64,000 nt of DNA from Boesenbergia rotunda (GCA_024364735.1 JAGFNQ010001188.1:1-64000), one strand, 5' to 3'. Shown: positions 1 to 11,104, numbered from the stretch's first letter. Notes: generated by a model from the letters alone, not told the origin. Made by a program: numbers and translations.

Positions 1-1353
1 ACTCCAATGCGGACTAACCAAAGAGGAATTGAACCCGTATCGCCAAACTGAATCTGCCAAAGAACTTTGGGACAAACTGATTGAAACTGCATGAAGGCAC
101 CTCAGATGCGAAGGTAACAAAAAGAGATTTGTTATTGAATAAATTATTTAACATAAAAATGCAGGAAGGTGAGTCTGCAAGCCAACTCCACGCCCGGATC
201 AAGGACATACTAAATGGACTCCACCTCATTGGGCACAAACAAGAAAATAGAGATATTATAAGGTATGCACTAAATGCCTTTCCTAGAAACTCTTTATGGG
301 CATCCATCATAGATGCTTATAAAATTTCTAGGAATCTTTCCAAAATAAATTTAGATGAACTATTCTGTGAATTAGAACTGCACGAACAAACTAACGCCAA
401 GGCCGAGAAAGGATTTGCTTTGTTTGCAGGTTCTTCAAAAGAAGTCAAGTCGAAGAAGAAAATTCAAGAATCAGAAGAAGAGTCAGACTCAGACTCGATG
501 ACGAGGAACAAATGGTTAACTTAGTAAGAAAAGTCCTCGCCAAAAAGAAAAGCAAATTCTCGAAAAGAGATTTCCAAAAGATAATGAAGCAACCAGTTAT
601 GGAGACAAAAGCAAAATAACCTGCTTCGGTTGCAACAGAAAAGGACACTTCAACATGAATGTCCCTACAAAACGGAGGACCAATCAAAGAAAAGCAAGAA
701 GAAGAAGGCTCTTCAGCCACCTGGGACGAGAGTTCGGTGACTCTGACTATGAACCACCAAAGAAGACAAGCTACCTCGCGCTAATGGCAACTGGACCCGG
801 GTCAGACTCGGAGCACGACGAAGATTCCGAATACGAGTCGATCAGAGATCGGACTCTTTTCGGATGACTCGACTAAGGTATATTTAGATTCAGTTAATGA
901 AATTTTTTTAAGATTATTTCCATTTTAAATAAAAAATTACTTGCATCTGAATCTAGGAATGACCAGCTCCTTAAGGAAAATCAAGACCTTAAGGAGCAAT
1001 TAATTAATACCAGAACATTAACTGAACAAACTCAAATCAAAAGACAATTGAGCTTGAAACTGAAAACTCCACTCTAAAGGGCGAAGTCCTAAAACTTAAG
1101 GATCTACTAGCAACTTTCACAACCCGATCCAAGAACCTTGACCTCATTCTTGGATCACAAAAGGGCATGTACAATAAATCTGGGATAGGATATAAATCAG
1201 GATCAGCCCAAAGATCCTTTATCTCCTTTATCCACCCCCGTAAAAATCAACGAAAAGCGTGGGTTCCGAAAGCTTACCTAACAAAGCAAGTAGGTCAGAA
1301 TCAACTTTATGTCCCAAAAAGGGACATCCACTACATTGACCCTAGACACCCAT
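1..1353 (+). pseudogene. gag: gag remnant of plus-strand SIRE-like copia element, 5' end outside window
   Basis: This is the C-terminal two thirds of a copia Gag (capsid/nucleocapsid precursor). It aligns segment by segment with the intact minus-strand gag at 37220-38623: the block ending in AKELW, the block around LLLNKLF, LHARIKD, the AFPRNSLWAS block and the ELELHEQTN block. The best open stretch is 81-524. A frameshift near 85 (an extra A before the leucine-histidine codons) and further breaks near 495 and 620 destroy the frame. A zinc-knuckle relic (C-x2-C type) lies near 620-665. The end, near 1100-1353, retains the SIRE-type tail (serine-lysine-asparagine-leucine, then GSQKG, then GIGYK, then a WVPKAYL block). 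The start codon lies upstream of the window. SIRE/Maximus assignment is inferred from this tail and the coiled-coil region before it. Confidence 0.8.
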
Positions 1354-2425
1354 CCTAAATTTAGGGGGAAGCACCAAATTAGTTGGCACCTCAAAGTCAC
1401 CCTTTACCCGTCTGGGTACCTAGGACTAGTTTCAAAAGTTAGCCTGACACTTGACCTACTCAGTACCAGGGTAGGGCGAGCTGATAGTACGTTAGGGAAG
1501 CTGATCTAAGGAGTCAGGTAGGGGAAGGCGTCCTCTATTTGGTCTTCTTAGCCCAGTGGAACTAGCCGAAGCTACCTCGCCACATCCTAGACTAGTTAGA
1601 CCAAGGAGTTTCAATAGGTAGGTTAAAAGTACAACTTCCTTAAGCGGTTTTGCCTAGAAAGTGGTTGTTGATCCAATAAGGCTTCGGCCAAAGAAGACCT
1701 CTGTGCCTCGCCACGGCCTGGAAACCAATTATGGAAGTATACTTTTAAACTGCTTCTTGTCAAACCTGAATCTAACAAAAGGTCAGATTAACTTTTATAA
1801 ATCAAACTCAAACTTATCTCACACAAATCATAGGATCCCTTTGATTGACAACTTAGATCAAGTGAGATGAATAAGGACAACTAAAATCAAATTTCAAAAT
1901 TCAAATTAACAAAATCAAAATTCAAAATTCAAATTAAAAAAATCAAATTTCAAATTCAAATTAACAAAATCAAATTTCAAATTCAAATCAAATTCAACAA
2001 ATTCAAAATCAAATTTCAAAATTCAAATTAACAAAATCAAATTTCAAATTCAAATAACAAATTCAAAATTCAAAATTCAAATTCAAATTAACAATTCAAA
2101 TTAAATTCGAATTAAAATTCAAAATTCAAATTAACAAAATCAAAATTAATAAATACAAATTAATTCAAAATTCAAATTCAAAATTAATAAATTCAAATTC
2201 AAAATTCAAAATTAATAAAATTCAAATTCAAAAATTCATAAAATTCAAATTTAAAATTCAAATTCAAAAATTCATTTCAAAATTTAAATTCAAAAATTAA
2301 TAAAATTCAAAATTCAAATTCAAGTTTTAAATTCTTTAGGATGTTTAAAATTTTCTTAAATTTAAAAAAAAAATTCAAAAACTTAACCTAAGTTCTAAAT
2401 CTTTTACTTAACTGTAGGTAAATAA
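1354..2425 (+). other. Non-coding spacer between gag and pol of the plus-strand copia element
   Basis: About 1.07 kb without a usable frame separates the Gag tail from the protease motif. A block at roughly 1560-1730 (containing ACTAGCCGAAGCTAC and CTTCGGCCAAAGAAG) is recognisable, reverse-complemented, at 36600-36800 and 41630-41790 in the two minus-strand relatives. The spacer is therefore a family trait, not a local insertion. The 3' boundary has a pyrimidine-leaning stretch ending CTGTAG just before the pol frame, which resembles a splice acceptor; I could not find an equally clear donor. Function unknown. Confidence 0.6.
1867..2380 (+). repeat. Degenerate AAATTC/CAAATT low-complexity tract
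   Basis: Roughly 510 bp are built almost entirely from shuffled AAATTC and CAAATT words, with almost no G on the plus strand. It lies inside the gag-pol spacer. The relatives at 36420-36600 and 41440-41610 have only a short A/T-rich stretch at the equivalent place, so the tract appears to have expanded in this copy. Confidence 0.85.
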
Positions 2426-3232
2426 ATGGATTATGACAGTGGGTGCTCCAGACACATGACTGGGGATCCCACCAAATTTACAGAACTCAAGTACAAAAGA
2501 CTAGGGACCGTTGCTTTTGGAAATAACGGTAAACTTAAGGTAATTGGCCTAGGTAATATTGAACTTGAGTCTGATTTTATAATTACAAATGTATTACTTG
2601 TTGAAAATTTTCACTTCAATTTACTGAGTATTAGCCAATTGTGTGACACTGGTTATAAGGTTAGGTTCCTATCCAATGAATGTCTGATCAAACACAATGA
2701 CAACCCAAACATCACACTTAGAGGACTTAGGCACAATAACATTTATGAAATTAAGTTAACCTGTCCCTTAGAAAATTGTCTTTTAACCCATAAGGATGAG
2801 ACTTGGCTCTGGCATAGGAGACTTTCACACACTCACTTCAGAAAACTACCTAAACTAAAAGGTTTAGTTAGAGGCCTACCAAAGTTATCTAACCTTGAGT
2901 CAACCTTATGTAATGCATGTCAACAAGGAAAACAAACTAGGTCAACCCACAAACCAACTAGTCAAACTCAAACTAAGTCAATTCTTGAATTAATTCACCT
3001 AGACCTATTTGACTCACATGGGGTAAAATCAATTAGTGGAAACCTTTACTGTTTAGTAATCATAGATTACTATTCAAGATTTACCTGGGTAAAATTTTTA
3101 AAAAATAAAGATGAAACTTTTGATATGTTTACTCAATTTTGTAAATTAGTAGAAAATGAAAAAGGGATTAAAATTAAAAGACTTAGGAGCGATAACGGCG
3201 GGGAATTCAAAAACTTAACCAATTCTGCTTAA
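2426..3232 (+). pseudogene. pol: Protease and integrase N-terminal part, plus-strand copia element
   Basis: The frame starts with the aspartic protease active-site region (DSGCSRHMTGD). It continues into the integrase zinc finger (H..H in WHRRLSHTH, C..C in CNACQQGKQTRS) and the catalytic core with the first Asp in HLDLFDSHG and the second in RSDNGGEF. Length and order match the N-terminal half of a copia Pol. The frame is lost at about 3213-3220 by a one-base deletion; the third catalytic residue (Glu of [11 protein letters not shown]) is in the next frame. The ATG at 2426 need not be a real start, since in this lineage protease is normally reached from gag or a separate pol start. Probably inactive because of the frameshift. 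Confidence 0.9.
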
Positions 3233-5445
3233 AAAATGGCTACCATCACGAATTCTCTTGTCCTAAAACACCTCAACAAAATGGAATAGTAGAAAGGAAA
3301 AATAGAACACTACAAGAAGCAACCAGAACAATGCTAAATGAATACAATCTACCTAAATATTTTTGGGCTGAGGCTGTTAGTACAGCCTGTTATGTACAAA
3401 ATAGAATAACTATAAATAAAAATCTAGGAAAAACAACTTTTGAAATCTATTATGAAAAACAACCTAATATTAAGTATTTTAAAGTATTTGGATGCAAAGT
3501 GTATATATTAAACACTAGAGAATACTTAGGAAAATTTACCTCTAAGGTTGAGGAAGGTATCTTTGTAGGTTATTCCCTTACCAGTAGAGCTTATAGAGTT
3601 TATAATAAAACTACCCTAAGAATTGAAGAAACTACAAATGTAAAATTTGATGAAAAGTCTAGCCCAAATAACCTTGATCAAACCACCTACCAACCAATTG
3701 ATTTTGTTAGGTCTAGTACTGACCCAAATGAAAGCCAATTTGAGGACCGAGACCATGATCTGACTGAACCTGCACCTGAATCTGAACCTAACCAACCCAG
3801 AACTATTCGAGTTAGCTCAGCCCACCCAACTGATCAGATCATAGGCGATCCAGAACTAAGGGTTCAGACCAGATCAGCCTTTAGGAACCTTAGTCAAATT
3901 GCCTTGATTTCAAAAATTGAACCCAAGTCTATAGAAGAGTCCTTACTTGACCCTGATTGGATCATAGCCATGCAGGAAGAGTTAGCCCAATTTGAACGTA
4001 GTCAAGTCTGGGACTTAGTACCCTTACCTAAAGGCAAGAAATTTATTGAAACTAAATGGGTCTTTAGGAATAAACTTAACGAACAAGGAGAAACAGTCAG
4101 GAATAAGGCTAGGTTAGTAGCTAAGGGGTTTAGCCAAGTAGAAGGACTTGATTATGATGAAACCTATGCCCCTGTAGCTAGACTTGAGTCCATTAGGATG
4201 CTTTTAAGTTATGCAGCCCATAAGGGATTCAAGTTGTATCAAATGGATGTTAGGTCAGCCTTCCTAAATGGCCTGATTAAGGAAGAAATCTATGTAGGCC
4301 AACCCCCAGGTTTTGAAAGCCTAGAATATCCTGACTATGTCTTTAAACTTAAGAAAGCCTTATATGGACTTAAGCAAGCCCCTAGGGCTTGGTATGAAAG
4401 ATTGTCTAACTACTTAGTATCTAAAGGCTTTAACCAAGGCAAAATTGACCCAACACTATTTGTTAAAACTCTAAAAACTGATATTTTTATAGCTCAAGTA
4501 TATGTAGATGATATAGTATTTGGCTCAACTAACTCAAATTTTTTACAAGATTTTATAACGGTAATGGAAAATGAATTTGAAATGAGTTTAGTAGGTCAAT
4601 TAACTTTCTTTTTAGGGTTACAAATAAAACAGACTAGTGAGGGTACTTTTGTCTATCAACAAAAATACACTAAAGAATTACTTAGAAAATTTGGAATGGA
4701 TAGTGCTAAAGAAATTAAGACACCTATGGCTACCAATCAAACGATAGATAGTGACACAAATGGCAAACCTGTTGACCTTAAGTATTATAGAAGTGCTATA
4801 GGTAGCTTACTTTACCTAACTGCAAGTCGACCTGATATTCTCTTTGCAGTTAGTATGTGTGCTAGGTATCAAACATGTGCTAAAGAATCACATCTAACCC
4901 TAGTTAAAAGGATATTTAGGTATCTCAAAGGGACAGAAAGTTTAGGAATTTGGTACCCTAGAACAGCCCAGTTTGAACTTATTGGATTTTCTGACTCAGA
5001 TTATGCTGGCTGTAAATTAGATAGAAAAAGTACCAGTGGTGGATGCCAACTTCTAGGACCCTCACTAGTTAGTTGGTTCAGTAGAAAACAACATTGTGTT
5101 GCCCTATCCACCACTGAAGCTGAATACATAGCAATGGGTGAATGTGTAGCCCAATTACTCTGGATGATGCATACCTTAAAAGATTTTAACTTAGATTTTA
5201 AGAAAGTCAAAACTTTTATAGATAATCTAAGTTCAATTAATCTAACCAAAAACCCAATTCACCACTCTAGGACCAAACATATAGAAATTAAGCACCATTT
5301 TGTTAGAGATCATGTTAATAAAGGGGAAATAGAACTTAATCATGTTGAATCCAAATCTAACCTAGCTGACATATTCACTAAACCACTTCCTGAATCCGAA
5401 TTTAGCAATTTAAGAAGGTTAATAGGAATGTGTGTTGTAGACTAG
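3213..5445 (+). pseudogene. pol: Integrase C-terminal part, reverse transcriptase and RNase H of the plus-strand copia element
   Basis: This continues pol after the frameshift. It begins with the integrase region containing the catalytic Glu ([10 protein letters not shown]), then the [10 protein letters not shown] and [13 protein letters not shown] blocks. A variable acidic linker at about 3660-3850 follows. Reverse transcriptase runs from [12 protein letters not shown], with [24 protein letters not shown] and the catalytic [11 protein letters not shown]. RNase H ends the frame ([52 protein letters not shown]). More than 700 codons are open from the first ATG at 3331 to the TAG at 5443-5445, and all RT catalytic residues are present. 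The ATG is simply the first internal Met; homology begins near 3213. Clade inferred as SIRE/Maximus. Confidence 0.93.
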
Positions 5446-6664
5446 GATTGACCTAATCACTTTTACTCAACTCACAAATTCTGTTTGACACATAGCTTGA
5501 GTTAGAGTTAATTTTTGTACTTGATTTTTTGTACTCTCTAAAATGTGTATTTTTTAAACTTGATTTTCAAAATTGACTTTGATTTTCACACTTAATTTTT
5601 TTTAAAAAAATTAACTTTGATTTCAAACTTGACTTTCGAGACTGGTGGACTTAGCCTAAGTTTGACCCCTAGAGATGCATGTTCCTATAGATTTAGAGGC
5701 CGCATCTCACAAAGCACATTAGGTATAACATGTTTGTGTATGCTAAAACTTAGAACGGGGTGAGATGCATAGGGTATTGCCTGGACTTCAAATGCTTAAA
5801 CCTGTGCATCGTAGCAAGTCTGGGCGTAAAATACCAACTTCATATTGATCAAGTCAAGTAGTCTTTCTGTAAAGCTAAGCTAGACACTAGTACTTGACTT
5901 GACTAACCTAGTGAAAACTACTATCCTATAGATAGTTAGCTAGTAACTACGGTTAGACATTCAAAATGGGCTAAACTTTCTTACTTGGTTCAGGGCCGGG
6001 GAGCTTGAGTTTATATTTTGTATTCTAACTCTCAAAAATATTTAGTGAAAACTGTTTTAGAAAATGTCTTCTTTAATTGAACAAGGATTTAAAAAAAACA
6101 AATTATCTTGAAATTTTTTTCTCAAATTAATCCTGAAAATATTCTAAATGATCCTTTGAAAAGAAAATTTTGGAAAATCTTCTCTTTTTCATTAATTTGC
6201 CTTGAGATATTCTTTATTTTGGAAAAGATTAAGATTTTGAAGGTAGCCCTTTTTAATTTTTGAAAATGGTGTTCAAAAAGTCATTTCTAAATTTACACCT
6301 AGTCATTTCCTTTAACATTTATGCTCTCAGATTGTTTGTGTTAAATTAAGAATTTGACTTACCCCTCTGAATCAGTTCAGAAACTTAGTATGCTTGTTAA
6401 GCATTTTTTCTTCCCCAAATACTTAAAGTATTTTTTTACTTGGCTGGCATATTACTTGATTGCTTGTTTTATTTCTGATGCTTGCACACTTATTATTTCT
6501 TTGTTTTGATGAATGCCAAAGGGGGAGGGTTTAAGGGTTGAGTTAGAAAATTAAAAATTTCTGATCTTAGAGCATGTCATTTGCATATTATTCTTGGACT
6601 CATTGCTTTATCTGGTATTTTCTAACTTTAACCCAGGTTGTCATTGCATCAAAAAGGGGGAGAT
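5446..6664 (+). other. 3' non-coding region with polypurine tract of the plus-strand copia element
   Basis: About 1.2 kb of A/T-rich sequence between the pol stop and the 3' LTR, with no supported ORF. SIRE-type elements may carry an envelope-like ORF here; none is visible. The last 14 bases (6651-6664, AAAAAGGGGGAGAT) are the polypurine tract that primes plus-strand DNA synthesis, directly abutting the LTR. The segment 5690-5850 (GCATCTCAC... and related words) has counterparts near 30600-30760 and 53220-53370 in the minus-strand relatives. Confidence 0.85.
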
Positions 6665-6804
6665 TGTTGGTGCAATTTACACTAATAGTTAAACCTGAGT
6701 TTTGATGAATGACAAATAGGTTAAAGTTAGACTTGCTTTTGGTTTTGACCTCTTTACTAAGTGTGCAGGGTTGAAAGACTTGGGACCTGACACCAGGCTG
6801 AAGT

Positions 6805-6917
6805 CCAGGGTGGTTGAGTCCTGGCGAGAAGTCCAGTTGGGTTCACGGGGCCTGACAACTGGCTGAAGCCCAAGTTGGTTGAAACTTGGTAAAAAGACCA
6901 GGGTGGTTGAGCCCTGG
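6805..6917 (+). repeat. Three stem-loops with a shared TGGTTGA loop in the 3' LTR
   Basis: Three 20-nt units lie at 6805-6824, 6870-6889 and 6898-6917. Each has 6-base arms around the same loop TGGTTGAG/A. Arms are CCAGGG/TCCTGG, CCAAGT/ACTTGG and CCAGGG/CCCTGG. The arms change together while the loop is kept. They lie in U3, 660-780 bp upstream of the TATA box. Confidence 0.7.
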
Positions 6918-7110
6918 CCGGAAGACCTGGTGGGTTAAGAAGTTGAGTAGAGCTGCACGAGGTAAGTGAGGTAAGTCACTGGAGGAGCGAACCAGTGAGG
7001 ACGGGTCCTATTTTAGGACTGTAGGCGCGGTCCAACTTAGGCCCATTTTGGTGACCTCGGTTGAGTCCTGGTTAGATTCTTATCCAGGTTTGGACGGGGT
7101 CTAATTAACT

Positions 7111-7290
7111 CTAAATGCATTAACTCTATTTTACAGAATTTATTTAATTAGATTCTAAATGCATTAACTCTATTTTACAGAATTTATTTAATTAGATTCT
7201 AAATGCATTAACTCTATTTTACAGAATTTATTTAATTAGATTCTAAATGCATTAACTCTATTTTTACAGAATTTATTTAATTAGAATTTT
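7111..7290 (+). repeat. Four 44-bp tandem units in the U3 of the LTR
   Basis: CTAAATGCATTAACTCTATT recurs at 7111, 7155, 7199 and 7243, a constant 44-bp period. The last copy has one extra T. A second, two-copy repeat of about 55 bp (AAGCTTAGCT.GAAGGATAAA) follows at 7325-7425. Both lie 150-470 bp upstream of the TATA box. Confidence 0.9.
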
Positions 7291-8126
7291 GTAGTTGAAT
7301 TTTATAAAATTATTCCTTATCTAAAGCTTAGCTGGAAGGATAAAATCTCCTTTTAAATTATTAATAAAATTGTAAGCTTAGCTAGAAGGATAAAATCTCC
7401 TTTTAAATTATTAATTAAAATTGTAAGAGGATAAAACCTCTCGGTTAACTTTTCAATATTCTGTATTTATATTTTATTTAAATTATTTTCTTAATTGAAG
7501 CAAAGGATAGAAACATTATTTTTTTATTTATTTTATCTTGTTGATGGATAAAATTTGAGCTGAGAAGATCATGCATCGAGGCACTATAAATAGAAGCAAG
7601 TAAGCCCTCTAACAGATAAGAAAATTTGATTCTGGTTCAAGCTTTGACGCTCTCTTGCTTCCACGCTCCTCTGCTGCGGTTTGTGCTTTGACTCGACGTT
7701 GTCCGACCGCTGCTGGAAGATCGCTCCCAACACCCAAGCTGCTTCAGATAAATCTAAGTGTTGGGTAACGAATTTTTTTCTGCACTTAAATTATTTAAGG
7801 GGGAAGTGTAGGGCTGTTACACTTCCGCCCAATCTTGTATTCGAATCACTCTATCGTAGTTTATCGGTAGAGGTTTTTAGTGGATTGCCCACAGGAAAGG
7901 TTCAAGGAACCTGGGCCTTCGAGTAGGAGTCGGCGAAGGCTCCGAACGAAGTAAAACTCCTCGTGTAATTTTTTTTATTTTATTTTTCGCTTTCGCATAT
8001 CGTTTTAATTTTTCCGCTGCGCACGTTATAAAAAGCATCGTATAATTTTCTATCGACTCTGATTTTCTAACGAAGATTTTAAAAGTCACGTGATTCACCC
8101 CCCCTCTCACGTGCATCGGTCCTACA

Positions 8127-9231
8127 AAAATAAAATAGAAAGAAGACAAGGACACAGCGGGATTTATTTACTTGGTTTCCAACCCCCCAGGGTCAGTACG
8201 TCCAAGGCCTATATACTCGGCATGAGTCCACTATTGGTCTCCTTTTCGGAATTTCCAGAGGCGGAGAAATCCCGTCTTACAGTGTATAGTTACAAGAAAC
8301 AATATTGAAAGTGAAGTACGGAACAAATAAAATCAAACCGAACAAGAATCTGAAACTCGGTCGATCTGGACCTTCGAAGTGCCGCGTACTTCCTCCTGGA
8401 GCCTCCCGGTCGTAGAGCCTCGTCTTTAGTGCGTTGTCGTCGGTCAGAATGATCAGAATCGCTCTTAGCAATTGTGTCTCAAGCAGAGGGGTCGAAGCCC
8501 CTTATATAGTGCTCCTGGGGGCGCCCTGGACGTCGGGGCGCCCCTATAAACTCGGTCAAACCTTATCCCCGCGCCGACTTCGCCGCAACTGATAAAACCT
8601 TTGACCAGGGCACCCCGGACCTCCCGGGCACCCGCGTGAAGGCTTATCTGCATTTCGAACTCGAAACTGCAAATACAGCTTTCAACTTGGGCGCCCCGGA
8701 CCTCCCGGGCGCCCTGCTTGAAGCCTATTCTGCCTGCTTCAACTAAACTGCATTTTTCTCTTTGGCTTGGGCGCCCCCAATCAAGGTTTTAAACCCAAGA
8801 CTGGGTTTTACCCTTTGATCTGGGCGCCCCCAGCAGTGGGGGCGCCCGGGTTGGTTGCTTTCCAACCATCCGCTTGCTTTGTCTCCGGTTCTTGATACCT
8901 GCAAGATACACAAACACAAAGCACATATACATACAATATTAGTATTAAGGACTTGGTTCGGACTTCGAATTTCCATGAAACCATAGGTCGAACCGGCGCA
9001 AGTTCCCACCCTCGAGAACGCGCCTTTCACCTACTCCTCTCAGGAGACGGTTGTCACCCAGTCCTTCGGGTGGCCTTTTGCCCAGCATCCCTTCGCCAGG
9101 TGCCTAGCAGCCCTTCACTAGGACTTCAATCTGCACACTCAAGTATCATGTTAGATAAAAATAACATCTTGACTTTTGAACCCTTTTCCATTATCAAAAC
9201 CAAGGTTCGACTTGAGTGTTGTCTGCACCAA
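8127..9231 (-). mobile_element. Inverted copia LTR remnant, left end lost
   Basis: It reads like the minus-strand LTRs at 28011 and 38841. Shared landmarks are TTATTTACTTGG near 8166, a reverse-strand TATA (CCCTTATATAGTGCTCC near 8499), GGGCGCCC-rich hairpins, the Cys-rich CTTTCACCTACTCCTCTCAGG segment near 9025, and the end GTCTGCACCAACA at 9231. The diagnostic left terminus (TGTTGGATC plus a G run) is missing; the remnant starts directly after the plus-strand LTR. No polypurine tract follows, so it is a solo or truncated LTR. Confidence 0.7.
8822..8847. repeat. Perfect GGCGCC-type inverted repeat in an LTR
   Basis: Arms GGGCGCCCCCA and TGGGGGCGCCC are perfect complements separated by GCAG. 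It belongs to the same hairpin series as those at 28655, 28737, 39375, 39465, 46837 and 46929. On the LTR's sense strand it lies upstream of the TATA box. Confidence 0.8.
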
Positions 9232-9550
9232 CAGCATCGCCATGAGTATTGGCGTCATACTTGCATAACCACGAGTGTTGGGCTACATATTTGCATCGCC
9301 ACGAGTGTTGGGCGTCATACATGCATAGCCACGAGTGTTGGGCTACATACTTGCATCGCCACAAGTGTTGGACGTCATACTTACATAGACATGAGTGCTA
9401 GTCAATATATTTGCATCGCCACGAGTGTTGGGTGTCATACTTACATAGCTACGAGTGTTGGGCTACATACTTGCATTGTCACAAGTGTTGGGTGTCATAC
9501 TTGCATAGCCATGAGTGTTGGCTTCATATGTTGTATGCCGCGAGTGTTTG
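9232..9550 (+). repeat. 30-bp minisatellite, about ten copies
   Basis: A 30-bp unit alternates between two versions, one with CATCGCCACGAGTGTTGG.CGTCAT and one with CATAGCCACGAGTGTTGGGCTAC. It starts exactly where the preceding inverted LTR ends. The unit length is a multiple of three, so a plus-strand frame reads through it with a 10-residue period. I do not call a gene because the same frame runs through the LTR remnant without any domain. Confidence 0.85.
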
Positions 9551-10570
9551 GCTTCTCTATGCAGCCGTGAGGAGTTAACTTGTCTATTTCCTGTTCACCC
9601 AACCACCAGTTTGGTGGTGGCCGGGGTGCGTATAGAACAGATCATTGCATTATATGCATATGATGCATTGCACTTTTGTTGATGTTTGTTGCATTTGAGT
9701 GCGGTATATGTTTGACATGCACCTACCGGTGACGTGCACATTTGGATTGTGTATCATTCATAAGGTTATATAGGGGATTGATTACACCTATCCGCAGGAT
9801 AGACGGACTCTGGTATGTATTCACCTTCAGTCTTTAATTTTGCTTTATCCTTTATACCCGAGACTGTATCAGTGTGATTCTTACTGTTATTATAGCTTAC
9901 TATGCATATCTGTTTTGGTATCCGCTGATTTATTTGGACTCACCATCGTTCACCATGTTTCTGTCTTCAGGTTGATTGGTCGTCAGGGGAGCTCCAGTTG
10001 ATAGTTCCAGGTCCTTAAGACTCCAATGATGGGTGCTTCCGCATAGTTTTGTTTCTTTTACATCTTATTATTTGATCTGTATTAGTTTTATATCGTGGAA
10101 CTTGTATCGTGATTCATTTGTCTCGGTATTATATTTTTGAGTTTTTTGTTGGACTTTATGGTTGTTATTTTGTTGCGCGCCTGCCCAGAGGGCAACTTAG
10201 GTGAGTAAGGTTGGATAATTTGTTGAGATTGTATTTACTTTCCTACCTTATTTCTTAGTTTTAGATATGAGACTAATATTATATTGCGTGTGTTGTATAT
10301 ATATTCTAAATTATTTATCGGACGGAGGAGATATTGTTCGATTTTATATCGAATCAGCATCTCCTTTAATCTCGGGGCATGATGAAATGATTGAAGAAAT
10401 ACATCGAAAATTATTTGACTCGATTAAAATGGTATCTCGGCTGCACAACTACTCGACCTTTCCATTTGATAAGTTAAGTTCTCTTCGATTGTGGATAATA
10501 ACATAATCAAGAATTTAATTTTATTAAAAATTAATCAAATCGTTAATTTATAAAATTAATTAGTTGAAAT

Positions 10571-10571
<1 letters not shown>
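9551..10571. other. No gene recognised
   Basis: About 1 kb without a convincing frame or repeat boundary. The segment 9940-10060 has the flavour of the 3' end of a decayed retroelement, but I found no motif that proves it. A 79-codon frame at 10267-10506 matches nothing I recognise. Confidence 0.5.

Positions 10572-10632
<61 letters not shown>
10572..10632. repeat. (AT)n microsatellite
   Basis: About 30 uninterrupted AT dinucleotides. Confidence 0.97.
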
Positions 10633-10636
<4 letters not shown>

Positions 10637-10860
10637 AAATAGTCCATTATGTTTCATTAGAAAAATTATGATTTTAATAGAAAATTTATTATTTTATAAA
10701 GAATCGATCGTGCTATCACAAGTTTTGGAGTTAATACAATTAAAAAAAAATGGGTGAGAATTGATCTCTATGCTTTTGCTTTGTTACAATAATTGGTATT
10801 AGAGTTTTTCAAGACAAAAATTATATCTTTATCCTTCGGCTTTGCTAGATCACTTTTCTA

Positions 10861-11104
10861 GCTAACTATGGCACATGATAAGGTCGTTAGTAGTTAATCC
10901 AGGTATCCTTGGTTCGATCCCCAGTTACGACGCATTTTACAGGAATTTTTCCTCCAAATGGGGCGCGAACCCTAGGACGCTGGGCTTCTAGACTGCCCAC
11001 CGCGAGCGCTTCCCGATTTACCCTGGTGACCGATGGAAAACTTCCATGGGGCCGAGCTGATCACCTCAGGTTCAATTTGCTTGCTGCCTGGTTCATCATT
11101 TTTT
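10861..11104 (+). mobile_element. tRNA-derived, T-tailed SINE with a perfect 15-bp target duplication
   Basis: The 244-bp unit is bracketed by TAGATCACTTTTCTA at 10846-10860 and 11105-11119. The 5' part has a perfect Pol III B box (GGTTCGATCCC near 10911), with a weak A-box-like stretch about 40 bp before it. The body contains GCGCGAACCCTAGGACGCTG. It ends in a run of T rather than A, a feature known for Au-type plant SINEs; the family assignment is inference. A diverged copy lies at 17140. No coding capacity is expected: such elements depend on LINE machinery for mobility. Confidence 0.88.

Larger units (their letters stand above)
6665..8126 (+). mobile_element. 3' LTR of the plus-strand SIRE-like copia element
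   Basis: It starts TGTTGGTGCA directly after the polypurine tract and ends near CGGTCCTACA, giving the expected TG...CA termini and a length of about 1.46 kb. A TATA box (ACTATAAATAG) lies near 7581. The terminal segment GATTCACCCCCCCTCTCACG at 8092-8111 is the plus-strand counterpart of the left ends of the minus-strand LTRs (GAGGGGGGGTGAATATCG type), supporting a common lineage. The partner 5' LTR and its target duplication are outside the window. Confidence 0.85.

Noticed and set aside
5446..6650. Envelope-like ORF downstream of pol
   Set aside because: Looked for because SIRE-type elements can have one; no frame above about 60 codons with a membrane pattern is present here or in A and E.
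9232..9550. Possible CRISPR-like array
   Set aside because: Units are contiguous and alternate between two versions; there are no unique spacers, and the context is plant nuclear DNA.
8953..9570. 205-codon plus-strand frame
   Set aside because: Runs through an LTR remnant and a 30-bp minisatellite; the periodic protein is a by-product of a repeat length divisible by three.
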